This document shows positions 1 through 10,550 of a DNA stretch of 64,000 bases, piece by piece (the stretch's first letter is position 1; the number at the start of each line of letters is the position of its first letter). Under the pieces are notes generated by a model, which was not told where the DNA came from, made no database searches, and worked only from the letters and a program-made list of their open reading frames with translations. The position numbers and the translations under genes were made by a program. The stretch comes from Anniella stebbinsi (taxonomy: Eukaryota > Chordata > Lepidosauria > Squamata > Anniellidae). Location: the NCBI GenBank assembly GCA_029215795.1, contig JARDYH010000007.1, positions 71,416,763-71,480,762 on the forward strand. Reading direction: 5' to 3'.

Positions 1-951
1 TTCCGTTCCTCATGTCGGCATGTGTGTGTTTTCAAAGAGCATATTTCTAGCCTGCAGGATTAACATAATAAAAGGTGGGTTTAGGGTTGGGGTGAAGCTT
101 CCTGCGACCAGGCAAAGACTTGGTCTCTTCAAACCACCCTCTCCCCCAAGTCTCCCCTTAGAACATGGGAGGCAGAACATCACACCTCCCTGTTAACCAC
201 TCGCTGCCGGGTGCAGGTTTTGGGGGGAAGGGGCTGTTGAGCAAGCCCCCCCCCTTGGTGAGCCCTCCTCCTCCTCCTTGCCGCCAAGTCACGTACTCTC
301 TCCTTCTGATTCTGCTCTTCACCATCACCCATAGGAAGAAAGAGAAGCAGGCATCTCTTCCTTCACCTTGGTCATGTCACGGGTTGAAGAGATTAGGTTA
401 GTGACAAGGAATGAGGAAGAGGAGGAGGAGGAGTGCCAGGTCTTCTAGAAGCTGGCAATGCCCCCCCTGCCAGGGCTTGAGCAGCTGCCCGATGAGATCA
501 AGCCCTGGCGCCAGCTATGTAACCACCAGGCCCTCATGGCAATCAGTCTAGCTGGGAGGTGTTTGTGAATAAATGGCAGTGCAGGTCCAACCGCACCTGT
601 GTAGTCATGTTTCACTTGAAGCCATTGGAAACCTCTTTAGAGGCGCGTATGGAAGGCGGCTTAATGAGAAGTTTGGCTTTTAACAACCCTGCTGCGCTCA
701 TATTCCGAATGCTTTGAGGCTGGATTTCCTTCCCACCCTCGCAAGAGCGCCTCGTTGCAGACAGTGGAGATTCTAATCCCTCTTCCAGAGGGGCAGCTGC
801 ATTCACTTTTGGTGCAGCAAAACAACAACGATAATTCTTGCGGCACTCTAAAGACTTCACAGAGTTCTATAGCGGCACACACGTTTATGGGCGAAAGGGG
901 CCCCTACATCGGATGGCGTCATGAACACTCTCAACCATGAAAGGGTATGCC

Positions 952-975
952 GAGAGAGAGAGAGAGAGAGAGAGA
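952..975. repeat. (GA)n microsatellite
   Basis: About twelve uninterrupted GA units in the CADM4 last intron. Confidence 0.9.
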
Positions 976-1427
976 TCTGTTACTCTCTTTCCAAAATCCC
1001 TGTTCCTGATTGTGGCCCGCAGAGCGTTAATAATTCTCCCGTTTGTTACCATGGAGCACAAGAGGATGATTTTGCTTAGGTGGCGTATGACAACAGTCAG
1101 GAACCCAGAGCTGTTGGATTGAAGGCACTGCTGAAAGACCTTTCAAATTTTACTGGGGAGGGGGGTCAGAGTCCAGTCCTTTTTGCCACTCCAATCCTCC
1201 TTCCATGCTCACCACCCCGTCCATCATGGAAACGATTCCTCCAGTAAACCAAAGGTGCAGCCAAGTCTGCTTTTTGTGACACACCCAGCATTCCGGGAGG
1301 GAGTGGGGAAGAAAAGCGCTGGGAGTCCCTCAGGTGTAGCACATTTCTCCTTCAGAACGAATGATAGGAGAAAGTCAAGCCCTGCCTTGCTGGACACCCT
1401 TTGGGTCAGTGCTAACCTGCTTTTGTA

Positions 1428-1466
1428 TAAATAATAATAATAATAACAACAATAATAATAATAATT
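1428..1466. repeat. (TAA)n microsatellite
   Basis: Interrupted TAA/CAA run. It abuts the 3' end of the antisense LINE fragment on its right and probably grew from that element's tail. Confidence 0.85.
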
Positions 1467-2112
1467 TTATTTCTTACCTGCCTCTCCCTCTGGATCGAGG
1501 CAGGGAACAACATCAAATACAAATACATAAAACTGATTAAAAACATATAAAATGAATACGTTATTAAAATAACGATAAACCTCTTAAAATTCAGCTAGGT
1601 AGGCCTGCCGGAAGAGATCACGTCTTTATGGCTTTCTTAGGCCTCCTCCACACGGGGCGTTTAATGAGCCTTGAAGGCTCATTATAAATTTTACCTACAC
1701 ACGAGCGGAGCGCAAAACGGGCGTACAGGCGCGTTATCTCCCCGATAATGCGCATTTTCGAACGCGCGTTAAATAGCGACTTTTATTTTGCTCCGGCCGT
1801 TAAAGCGCATTTTCGCTGTGTGAACAAGCGATTATGCGCATTAACTACCTGTAAAGTGCTTTTTGGGCATCTTTTAATGCGCTTCGCCGCTTCTCGCCGC
1901 CTCCCGTGCAGAGGGATTAGGCGTAAATGCGCCTCCGCGAAAATGCGCATAATCCCCGAACCGGGCGCAAAAGCGCATCCTTGTGGAGGGGGCCTTAAAG
2001 TCAAAAAGATTGTTAAGTTGACGAATCTCTTCTGGCAGGCCGTTCCACAGTCTGGGAGCGGCGGAAGAGAAGGTCCTCTGGGTAACGGTTCTCAGCCTAG
2101 ATTGCAGTGTTT
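1467..2112 (-). mobile_element. LINE 3' fragment (ORF2 C-terminus), minus orientation
   Basis: Read on the minus strand, 2112 to 1995 encodes the end of a LINE ORF2: a motif of the type RTFSSAAPRLWNGLPEEIR followed by LFDFK. The frame resumes on the far side of an inserted element at 1639, with KAIKT, and continues to a stop after LAEF near 1590. The remainder to 1467 is AT-rich 3' sequence ending in TAA repeats. A second fragment with the same ORF signature lies in the IRGQ intron. The family could be CR1/L2-like; I cannot settle it by eye. Confidence 0.7.
1640..1994. mobile_element. 355-bp Harbinger-like MITE inserted in a LINE
   Basis: The element has terminal inverted repeats (GGCCTCCTCCACAC at the left, the complement of GGCCCCCTCCACA at the right) and is flanked by TTA at 1637-1639 and 1995-1997. 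Removing it with one TTA rejoins the interrupted LINE reading frame exactly (LFDFK followed by KAIKT), so its limits are known to the base. A 3-bp TWA target duplication is typical of PIF/Harbinger elements. The inside is unusually CpG-rich and repeats GCGCATTT-like and AATGCGC words in both orientations. No coding capacity is visible. Confidence 0.85.
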
Positions 2113-2432
2113 GGGGTGAGTGCCAGGTTCCTCCGCCACCCCCCCCTCCCCACTTGCCTTGCAGCTTGCAGGGCATTTACCTTTGTCTCATTGAATGCCA
2201 TGGAAGCCATCAAGAACCAATCCGCCTCTGTCTGCCCTACACTGGGTTTTGTTTCTTGATCACACTAGAATGTGACAAAATGCCGGGGTCTGTCTTTTAC
2301 TGCTCCATCCATCTCCGATCGCGTGCACAGAACAAATATAATGGGTCGATTGGAGTGTCTTTGGAAGAATTGGGGAGGGGCTTCTTCTGCACCCACTCCA
2401 CATTTAGGCCGGTCTCCGTTTTCTTGTTCCAG

Positions 2433-2542
2433 GCTCCTACCTGACGCACGAGGCCAGTGGTCTGGATGAACATGGAGAAGCCCGCGAGGCCTTTCTCAAT
2501 GGTGGTGATGGCCATAAACGCAAGGAGGAATTCTTCATCTGA
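2433..2542 (+). CDS. CADM4: CADM4 (cell adhesion molecule 4), terminal coding exon
   Basis: The exon starts after TTCTTGTTCCAG with two bases completing a glycine codon, then reads SYLTHEASGLDEHGEAREAF, continues through LNGGDGHKRKEEF and ends FFI-stop at 2540-2542. This is the cytoplasmic tail of CADM4 (nectin-like 4, SynCAM4), nearly identical to the mammalian tail as I remember it. CADM4 is a three-Ig-domain type I adhesion protein of epithelia, neurons and Schwann cells. The final residues EFFI form its class II PDZ-binding end, which recruits scaffold proteins. The band-4.1 site, transmembrane segment and Ig domains lie upstream of the window. Only 35 full codons plus a split one are present, so the gene is partial because of the window edge, not broken. 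Confidence 0.96.
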
Positions 2543-2546
2543 GCCT

Positions 2547-2588
2547 GGGGGGGGGAGGGGGGAGGGGAGGGAGGGGAGGGGAAGGGGG
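2547..2588 (+). other. G-quadruplex-prone G-tract array
   Basis: Starting five bases after the CADM4 stop codon, the sense strand has at least seven runs of three or more G separated by single A residues. In the mRNA this would be a strong candidate for a G-quadruplex at the very start of the 3'UTR. Confidence 0.7.
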
Positions 2589-4710
2589 TTCAGGGACGGA
2601 ATGTCGGGGGAAGCGGCGGAAGGAGGAGCGGCAAATGGAGGAGAGGTTTATAGAAAAAGCTGCCGCTCTAGATGGGGAGGGGGGAGGGGTTGGATTACAA
2701 AAAAACAGGAAAAAATGAACAAAAAATACTTAAAAAGAGCAAAATCCATTGTGTAAAAACAACAACACGTGGCTGCCACTTTTTCGGTTTTATTTTTGAA
2801 ACCGAAGATTTTAGCCCCGCCCCAGCCATGAAGCTCCACCTCCTGCTATTGGCTGTTTCCCCCCCCCCCCCCTTCCATGCCCTCTGCACCAGAGTTATAC
2901 CCTGTTATTTCTGGGCAGGGTGCGCGTACGCATACACACGCATGGCTCTGCTTCGGTGAAACGGAGCGTGGGAGGCGGCCGCACCCCTTTTCCCTTTGGG
3001 GAGAGGCAGAGCTATGTGGGAGGGCTGTGTCTCTTTGTAAATAGCTTGGAAGTGGCCCTATGGGAGGTAAAGGAGGTGGGAGACACACGGGGAATCGGGG
3101 CTGCCAAGATTGTGAAGGGGCAGGAAATATGTGGCGGGAGAGAGTGACGTTGCAAAAAAGGGCCCAGCCCTTGGAGCAGCTGTGGCCCGTTAGCTCTGGG
3201 TTGGTTTTCTTTTCAGATATTAGCACTGAGTCTCAAAATATCTGGGGAGGGAGATGGGGGCCTAACATATTTTGTACTAGGGCACCTGGACCTTCTCTGC
3301 AGTCCTGGAGGGAGTTCTGGGAAGATGACTGAGTGGGGGCGGAGAGCCGGTGCGTGAATTGGGATGCCCCAGGTCTGTTTCCAGCCATTAAGGAGGGAAC
3401 CAGTCAGTGTCCGGAGCGCCAGGGTGGCCGGAGCACAAGGCTGGGAGTCTCCGGCATGGTAACCCTCTTGGCTGCATGCTTTCCCCCTGTAAGGCCGGGC
3501 CGCTCAAGCCGCGTTGGGCCTTAAGAAGCAGGTTGAATTCTTTTTATTTTTTTTCCTTCAAAGCCATGATAGTTAGGGGAGGGAGAGGGAGGGGGGAAGA
3601 GAAAGGGCGGGGGGGGGGTCGTCTCTGTCTGTCTCTGTCGTCCTTGTTACGTGACGTGCTCAGCCAGAGGCAGGGGGTGGGACCGCAGAGCCCATCGGAG
3701 CATCGAATCCCCATCCCACGCCTGCCATTTCTCCTGGCCCAAAGCCCAGCTTCTGCGGAGGGGTGGAGGACATTTTTAAAATAATGATAATAATAAATGC
3801 ATCTATTTAAATACATTGACAAATGCAGGTTGACCAAGGACAGCTGTAACTCCTCCTCCTCGACTGTTGTGCAGGTGGTGACGTTACACCATCCTGTCGC
3901 GCCCCCGGACCCTAATAAAAGCACCCCCATGCAGCTCACCAACCCGCCCCCTGCCCTCCTCGATCGCCCTCAGACGCCGCTGGGGCGGCAGTTCTCCAGA
4001 GAGCAGAACGAGAGGCTAAGTCATCGGCACCCCTCACTCGGCACCCGTTTTGATCCTCTTTCGACGATCTTCGCCTCCCCAGATGCAGCTATCTTTACGG
4101 TATCTATCGTAGGGGGGGACACTGCTCCCAATGGCTGCTCCACCCCAGAGGTGGTCGCATCGTGCTGCTGGGGATAGAATGCCCGGGGTGGCTGCCCTTG
4201 GGGAACCCCTGCTACTCCAACCCTTGGCCCGCAGCCCCGTCCTGGTGCTTCTGCCGCAAAAGGGGCTGTTGAAAGCCGTCTCTCTTCCCTGACCCCCACT
4301 TCTGGCGACCCCTGGTTCCTTCCAAACCTTGCCGACTTTTCTCATTTGTGCCAGTAGATTCCCACTCCTCACTCCCCTCCCCCAGTCCCCATGTCCTTCT
4401 CCCTTGAATTCCCCCCCCCCCTTCCCCTCTGTCTTTCGACTGGGAAAAAAACAAAACAGAAGAAGAAGAAACTGGCTTGTGGTTCTGTGTCCGTCTCTGG
4501 CTCGCGGTTTTTATTTTATATTGTTTGTGTCTTGGAAGGGGAGATTAAAAAAAAAGAAAAGAATGGAAAATATAATAATTAATATATAACTGGGGGTCGG
4601 GAGTGTGCAGGGGGCTTGTTCCTCTGCAGCCCAAGACTGTTTCCCCTGTGCCCAAAAGTTAATATATATGTAAATATCTATGTCTGCCTTTTAACCACCT
4701 TTGATACTTC

Positions 4711-4716
4711 AATAAA
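4711..4716 (+). promoter_or_regulatory. CADM4: CADM4 poly(A) signal
   Basis: AATAAA followed about 50 bases later by a GT-rich stretch (GTGTGTGTCGGG) that fits a downstream cleavage-stimulating element. Cleavage is expected near 4735. Confidence 0.75.
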
Positions 4717-4735
4717 TCCCCCTGATTAATTCTTT

Positions 4736-6954
4736 TAACACCAGTGGTTGTGGGATCCTTTTTCATGAGTGTGTGTCGGGCTGTGGAAGCAATGTCAGCT
4801 CCAGGACGTTTGGGAGTGGGGGTCGAAGCTGTCTGCCCCCCCCCCTCCCCAGTGCAAGAGACGAAACACACAAACTGCGACTTCTCACGAGTTGTCTCTA
4901 GCCTCTGCAGGTACCCAACGTAGAGTGAGGTTCATAGTCCTGTTGGTTGATTATATGCCAGACTTGGAGACCCAACGACTGCACAACCTCGGTGTCCTTT
5001 GGAGCCAGTCCTTTGCCAGAGGAACAGGACATCCACCTGCTTTTCCCACATGGGGGAGCAGATGGAATGGATGGGCCTTAAAACACGTTGGCGTAATGCA
5101 GAGCCCTTTGTATCAAGTAATATAAAGCAAATGCAACATTCCTGCCTTCTCAGTAACCTTGCAAAGTAAGAGCAGACATCTAAACCGGGCGAGCATGGAC
5201 TACCAGAAAAACTGTGGCGTTCACATGCATTATGCAGCATGGAGTTCCACACTTACATTTCAAAACGTTGAGTCTGCCGGAGGTATGGCACCGCTGCTCC
5301 CATTTTACAGGTAGGGGAATGGCGGTTGAGAGCATGTGACTTGTCAACACCAGCGGTGGGTTGGAACCCTTGCGTCCTAGATCCCGTTCTGTCCTTGGAA
5401 TGGTGTTCATTTGAATCCCCCTTTCCTCTGAGGAGCTCCGGGAAGCATGCTTTCTCCTCCATTTTATTCTCACAATAAATCTGTAGTTAGGCTGAGAGAA
5501 AGAGGGCGCCTGGCCACCCAAAGAGCTCCATTGCTGAACAAGAATTTGAACCCAGTTCCCTGCCCAAGTCCATTGTACAGACCTAGCTTTTTCTGCAACC
5601 CCTAAAGTTCCACTAGGACTCCCAGTCCTCTTCTAGGCCTGACTCCCTGCTACAGCTCTGGCCTGCAAACACACTTGCCTCTTACAGGCATCGCTAGCTT
5701 TCTTCAGGCTCCCCCTGCTCCATTCCCGGTCTTCTGCAGAACCTGTTTTCAGTCCGGGACCCTTAATAAGTGCACTAAGCCCCCGTTTCAGCTGTAGACA
5801 TAGCCAATATTCCAGCGCCTTTACATTGTTCCAGCTTCCATTTCTCTCCTTCACTCTCATTTTTATTACTCCGCCGGGTCTCTCTATGCGTCCCCCATCT
5901 GTCATTCGGTACAAAACTCTCTTCTTGTGCAAAACATTTCGACTGGGAGCTCCCGGTAAAAATATTTTAAAACAATCGCAGAGGTGGGGGTGGGGGCGGG
6001 ATTTAATGTTCAACAAAACGGCATAAATTCTGGATTTGCAGCTCTTTTTACTTGCGCTGTCGAAGTAGCTAGAGCAATGTTCCTGGTAAAAGCAACAAAA
6101 CCAACAATACCTCGAGCGCTGTATCAGGCTCCATGATCTCGTAACGTATAAATTTGGTCTCCCCAGTCAGAAGCTCATCTGGATAAGTGCTCTCCATTTT
6201 AGATTACGCCTATTTCTGTGGTCTTGGTTGCAGGTACCAGTGGATGTTCATAGCTCGTATCCTATGACTTGCATCACACCCATGATTTGGGGTGAAGACA
6301 GACATGCATCCTAGTGTGGCAAAAGCTTGCCACATTATGAGGCATTTCTTTTGGGAGCAAATGGGTGTCCCAAGTCACCAGGTTGGAGAGAGCTCTTGGC
6401 AAAATGCTTGCGTCTCCGGCAACCTCAGTGGATTCCGTTTTGGGCTTATGCGGTGGCAACACCATTCTGATGGAGACACTGTTACATTTTCCCACAATGC
6501 CCTGATGGAATGTCACTCTGGGGCATTATTGGAAATTAAAATGGCAGCACCATTTTAATGCATCAGAGTGATGCTATGGCAACACCCAGCCACCTGGTGC
6601 TCCTTGGAATGGCAAGGGGGGAAATCTGTTTTAAAGGGGGGGGGGGGGAGGACAGGCACCAGCAGCTCTGGTCCTGCTGGGGCCTTTGGATACCAGGAGC
6701 TGCTCAAGGATGTTCCATGCTCACAACATGCCAGGAAGTCACTTTTGCCATACATAGGCTAAGGGTGATGACAGGTATCAATTCTAAACATCACCGCACT
6801 TTGAACACAGCTAGTCTGCCCTGAAAACGGAAGTCTCGGAATGCAGCAAACGTGTCCATACGTCTTCAATCCAAATTTTTGTTTGTGCCTTCGCCCTTCA
6901 GCCTATCTTTTCCAATCTGCGTCAAATCAAGTAGCCCTTAAGTAAAAGGTGGCC
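4736..6954. other. Intergenic region, old SINE only
   Basis: No gene is supported here. The only recognisable repeat is the MIR-like piece at 5280-5600. At 6530-6560 a small palindrome (ATTAAAATGGCAGC and its complement) sits in otherwise unassigned sequence. Confidence 0.6.
5280..5600 (-). mobile_element. MIR-like / CORE-SINE fragments, antisense
   Basis: The segment near 5298-5375 (CCCATTTTACAGGTAGGGGAA, a stretch matching 'gagagcatgtgacttgtcaa', then 'ggttggaacccttg') reproduces the antisense layout of a MIR-type core. A second, similar SINE half follows at 5455-5600. Confidence 0.55.
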
Positions 6955-7150
6955 AAGTCCTCTAGCAATCAAATTGCCCCTAACGAGTCTCGGTGTGTTC
7001 ATGAACAGGTGTCTTCCAGCCTGGGCTTCACTGGGCGCCTAATGGGATCAGCAACCTTCTCCTGCTCCCAGCCCCTGTCAAAGCATTCACAGAACAGTGA
7101 GTTTAAAGGCCGAGCAGACATTCAATGAGGAAACCTGAAAGGGGAAGTGG
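6955..7150. repeat. Unassigned repeat, copy 1
   Basis: Shares an ordered series of words with 8565-8755: AATCAAATTG, CCTAACGAGTCTC, GGGCTTCA, TGGGCGCCTAAT, ATCAGC, GAACAGTGA/AACAGCGAA, CAGACAT. It could be one unit of a local duplication or a dispersed family; two copies cannot decide. Confidence 0.6.
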
Positions 7151-7389
7151 CCGAGAGGACATGGACTTTGCTTTCAAAAGATGAAATAAAATAAAAGCTT
7201 CCCCTCATTCTAAGTCCCAACCCTGTGTTCTTCTACTTGCCCTCCTGAAGACCTCTGGCTCCTTCTGTCTGACATTCCTGATTTATCCACCACCCATGAC
7301 CATGTGTATCATTCTACACAACAATGGGCCCTTCAAGCTATCTCCCCCTGCTTAGTGTTCCTCAAAGCCGGGGCTGAGGCCTGAGCTGG

Positions 7390-7572
7390 CTTTGCTCCAG
7401 GGCTCAGTGGGAGAGCACCTGCTTTGCATGCAGAAGGTCCCAAGTTCACTCCCTGGCATCCCCTGGTAGGGCAGGACAAAACCCTGTGTCTGAAACCCTG
7501 GAGAGCCACTGCCAGTCAGTGTCAACAATACTTGACTACATGGGTCTGACTCAGTTTAAGGCAGCTTCCTAG
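7390..7572 (+). mobile_element. tRNA-derived squamate-type SINE
   Basis: The head reads GGCTCAGTGGGAGAGC (A-box-like), GCATGCAGAAGGTCCCAAG and GTTCACTCCC (B-box-like). This is followed by the body words AAACCCTGGAGAGCC, GCCAGTCAGTGT, TGACTCAGTTTAAGG and CAGCTTCCTA. It is a SINE, not a functional tRNA gene: no acceptor stem closes. An antisense relative lies at 53715-53890. Confidence 0.75.
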
Positions 7573-7828
7573 GATCCCCCTTCCCGAAGCCACAGCCTTC
7601 CTGGCGTACTTGCTCTCCCACTTCTCTCCCTTCTGAGGGGGTGAGGTCTCCCCAGGGGCCCCACAGGCTGGATGAGACTGCCTGCTGGGCCAAATTTGGT
7701 CTGTGGGGTGGAGATTTCCCACCCCTGGCCCTACAAGATCACGTTCTTCCAAATCTTTACCGCCCCGATAGACAACACGGTTTTGGTACCATTTTCGATG
7801 TGACATTTTCCAGTAGTCCTTATCTTCG

Positions 7829-8268
7829 AGGAGGGCAACGAGGTTGATCAGGGGTCTGGAAACAAAGTCCTATGAGGAGAGACTGAAAGAACTGGCCATG
7901 TTTAGCCTTAAGAAGAGATTGTGGGAAGACATGAGAGCACTCTTCAAATACTTGAAGGGTGGTCACACAGAGGAGGGCCAGGATCTCTTCTCGATCATCC
8001 CAGAGTGCAGGATGCAGAATAATGGGCTCAAGTAACAGGAAGCCAGATTTTGTCTGGACATCAGGAAAAACTTCCTGACTGCTAGAGCAGTACGACAATG
8101 GAACCAATGACCTAGGGAGGTGGTGGGCTCTCCCACACTAGAGGCATTCAAGAGGCAGCTGGACAACCATCTATCAGGGATGCTTTAAGGTGGATTCGTG
8201 CATTGAGCGGGGTTGGACTTGATGGGCTTAGAGGCCCCTTCCAACTCTACAATTCTATGATTCTAGAG
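7829..8268 (+). mobile_element. CR1 LINE 3' end
   Basis: Contains the end of CR1 ORF2 (CATGAGAGCACTCTTCAAAT, GGAAAAACTTCCTGAC, GGACAACCATCT) and the diagnostic 3' terminus CAATTCTATGATTCTA. It is 5'-truncated, as most CR1 copies are. The best-matching copies in the window are at 27865-28021 and 34205-34603. Confidence 0.9.
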
Positions 8269-8277
8269 TTTGGGCAA

Positions 8278-8280
<3 letters not shown>

Positions 8281-8357
<77 letters not shown>
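8281..8357. repeat. (TC)n(AC)n compound microsatellite
   Basis: About 18 TC units switch directly to about 20 AC units, immediately after the CR1 end. Confidence 0.95.
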
Positions 8358-8361
<4 letters not shown>

Positions 8362-8564
8362 TTTAAGAAGAGTCTATAAAGCTCCTCTACCCTCTGGCCC
8401 TTTAATAAACGTCTGTCTACAATTATTTCCCAAGCCCATGGTCCTGTGTTGCTCTCCTGCCCCTGCCAAATCAAGTCACTGGGCCCATCTGTCCCTGAAT
8501 CCTGAATGTTATGGCTGCTGCCAGAACAAAGATGGATAGTGTCTGCTCACTGGGGCAGCAAGCT

Positions 8565-8755
8565 CATCTAGGAATCAAATTGTTCCTAACGAGTCTCATT
8601 TTGCTCATTAAAAGGTGAGTATCTTCCCTGGCCTTGTGGTCCTGGGCTTCATTGGGCGCCTAATCCAATCAGCCCGCAACCACTGTCGGGGCATTAACAA
8701 AACAGCGAATTAAACGCTGAACAGACATAAAATGGATCCTGAAAAGTGGGTGAGT
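8565..8755. repeat. Unassigned repeat, copy 2
   Basis: Partner of 6955-7150 in the same orientation, about 1.6 kb apart. A SINE, a CR1 end and a microsatellite lie between the two copies. Confidence 0.6.
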
Positions 8756-10065
8756 GGAGAAAGAAAGGGTCTTTTTTCTCAGAAGAAAGGTGTTGGAGCT
8801 CACGCCTGTCAGGAAACCATTTCCACCTGCTTTGGAAGCTGCCTTATGAACTTGTCTGAGGTATGTGAGGAATGCTATGGCAGCTCAAGGGTGAAACACC
8901 GTGCTTGCTTCTTTATTATTATGGCCCAGCCCTGAGGCCTGAGTTGAAAGAAGGCTCCAAACGGAGTACCCAGCTCAGTACCCAGCTTGGAGTACCCAGC
9001 TCAGTACCCAGCTCGGATGGAACGGCCTGGGGCAGAATAGAATGGCATGTACACTTTCCCTCAAGGTAGAGATACCAGAAGGCCTTCACTACGGACCTGG
9101 ACAGCTGCAGGTGAGGAGAGGCTCAGAAAAACATAAAAGAGCAGCCAAGGCGAGTGAGACCTTTCCCTCCTTCCTTCCCCTTTCAAGAACGTGTCTCTTG
9201 AGCAATCCTGGAATTAGAACTGCGCGGAACTTTTGTGCTTTCATTGATCTTTTAGAGAGAGAGAACATTATCAGAGTATGGGGGTATTTGGCAGAACAAC
9301 ACAGGCAAAAGGCAGGTCCCTGCCCCAAGGAATTAGCAAATTGAATTTGGACACGGGCGCAAGGAAGACATGGATGAATGGGGGGGGGGGGAGAGAACGT
9401 ACTTCTGGCTTTGTATCAGCCAGGGATGAGGGCTGAAGAGTGAAAGCCAAAGGTTTCATGGAAAAGGTGAGGTTTGAGCTGGTCTTTGACGGGAGAGTAG
9501 CAAGGAAGAAATGGCAGAGGAGGAGTGGGGGTAGGAAGATGGAGGAACAAAGGTCACAGGCCAGGATATATTAGGATAGGGCACCATCAATTTTCTCCCC
9601 TCAGTTTTTGGGGCAGGGTGAGCCCCCTCTGACACATTAAAATATGCACGACTCTCTGTGATAAGTCTGCTCTGTTCTCCTTCTTAAATCAAAGAGAAAG
9701 AGTAACAGATTCAAGCAGGGCCCTATGATTGCATTATAAGCAAAGGTGGCTGGGAGAATACATGTTTCCCACAGAGGAAGGGCCTGCTGTAAGGTTTTGA
9801 AAGCCCCTGCTGGACCGGCTCCAGACAGAGGGAGTAGTTTTGCTTTCTGGTTCATTAGGCAAAGTGCTGAGTGTCTCAAAGACAGGACAGGAGCAATGCT
9901 GAAAGGAGACTGCCAGCTCCTTTAGGCCTCAACCTCACCTAGATCTTTCCTTTCCCTCTTCACTGCTTCTTATCAAGGTGAACCCAGCAATGGAAAAAAA
10001 AAAACCCAAACAACCCTGCTGTTTGTTCCCTGGTAGGAAGACTTAAAGAGGGGTAGTGCCACACG
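8756..10065. other. Intergenic, nothing recognised
   Basis: No gene or clear repeat. At 8955-9015 the phrase GAGTACCCAGCTCAGTACCC is repeated in short tandem, and there is a G run at 9380-9390. Confidence 0.5.
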
Positions 10066-10550
10066 GTAAGAACATAAGAAGTGCCGTGCGGGATCAGACC
10101 ATCTAGTCTAGCACTCTGTTCACACAGTAGCCAGCCAGCCCTCGACCAGGGACCAACAAAGCAGGACATGGTGCAACAGCACCCTCCCACCCATGTTCCC
10201 CAGCAACTGGTGCACACAGGCTTACTACCTTGGATATTGGAGGTAGCACATAACCATCAGGGCTAGTAGCCATTGATAGCCTTCTCCAGGAATTTATCCA
10301 ATCCCCTTTTAAAGCCATCCAAATGGGTGGCCATCACTACCTCTTGTGGTGGTGAATTCCATAGTTTAACTCTGCGCTGTGCGAAGAAGTCCTTCCTTTT
10401 ATTTGTCCCGAAGCTCCCACCACTCAGCTTCATGGGATGACCCTGGGTTCTAGTATTTTGAGAGAGGGAGAAAAATGTCTCCCTATCCATTCTCCACACC
10501 TTGCTGGGTGGTGGTATATTGTACCTTTCCAAAAAAAGGACCACAGTTCC
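10066..10550 (-). mobile_element. CR1 LINE fragment, antisense
   Basis: Antisense CR1 3' region: the order 'taagaagtgccgtgcgggat', 'accatctagtctagcactct', 'ggctagtagccattgatagc', 'gtggtgaattccatagttta', 'gaagaagtccttccttttat'. The same order recurs in the longer copy at 21622-22325, and the sense version of its end is at 39068-39296. Confidence 0.85.

Larger units (their letters stand above)
1..2432 (+). other. CADM4: CADM4 last intron (3' part)
   Basis: This stretch precedes the CADM4 terminal exon and ends in a pyrimidine-rich tract with AG at 2431-2432. I looked for the exon encoding the transmembrane segment of CADM4 and did not find it, so the window starts inside the last intron. Its recognisable contents are a GA microsatellite, a TAA microsatellite, and a LINE fragment carrying a nested DNA transposon. 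Around 815-900 there is a faint copy of a dispersed repeat that is clearer at 27155-27310. Confidence 0.75.
2543..4735 (+). other. CADM4: CADM4 3' untranslated region
   Basis: The sequence from the CADM4 stop to a canonical poly(A) signal shows no splice pattern or conserved reading frame and contains long homopurine and homopyrimidine tracts (2547-2588, near 2861-2874, and 3573-3620). An earlier AATAAA at 3792-3797 could give a shorter transcript. The extent is inferred from signals, not from transcript data. Confidence 0.75.

Noticed and set aside
375..715. Plus-strand coding-like stretch (SRVEEIRLVTRNEEEEEEE, then PLPGLEQLPDEIKPW)
   Set aside because: It is interrupted by stops and frame changes, has no splice context and matches nothing I recognise. 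It could be a decayed retrocopy, but chance cannot be excluded.
7390..7572. Possible tRNA gene (A-box and B-box-like sequence)
   Set aside because: No acceptor stem or cloverleaf closes, and the body is that of a SINE with another copy at 53715-53890.
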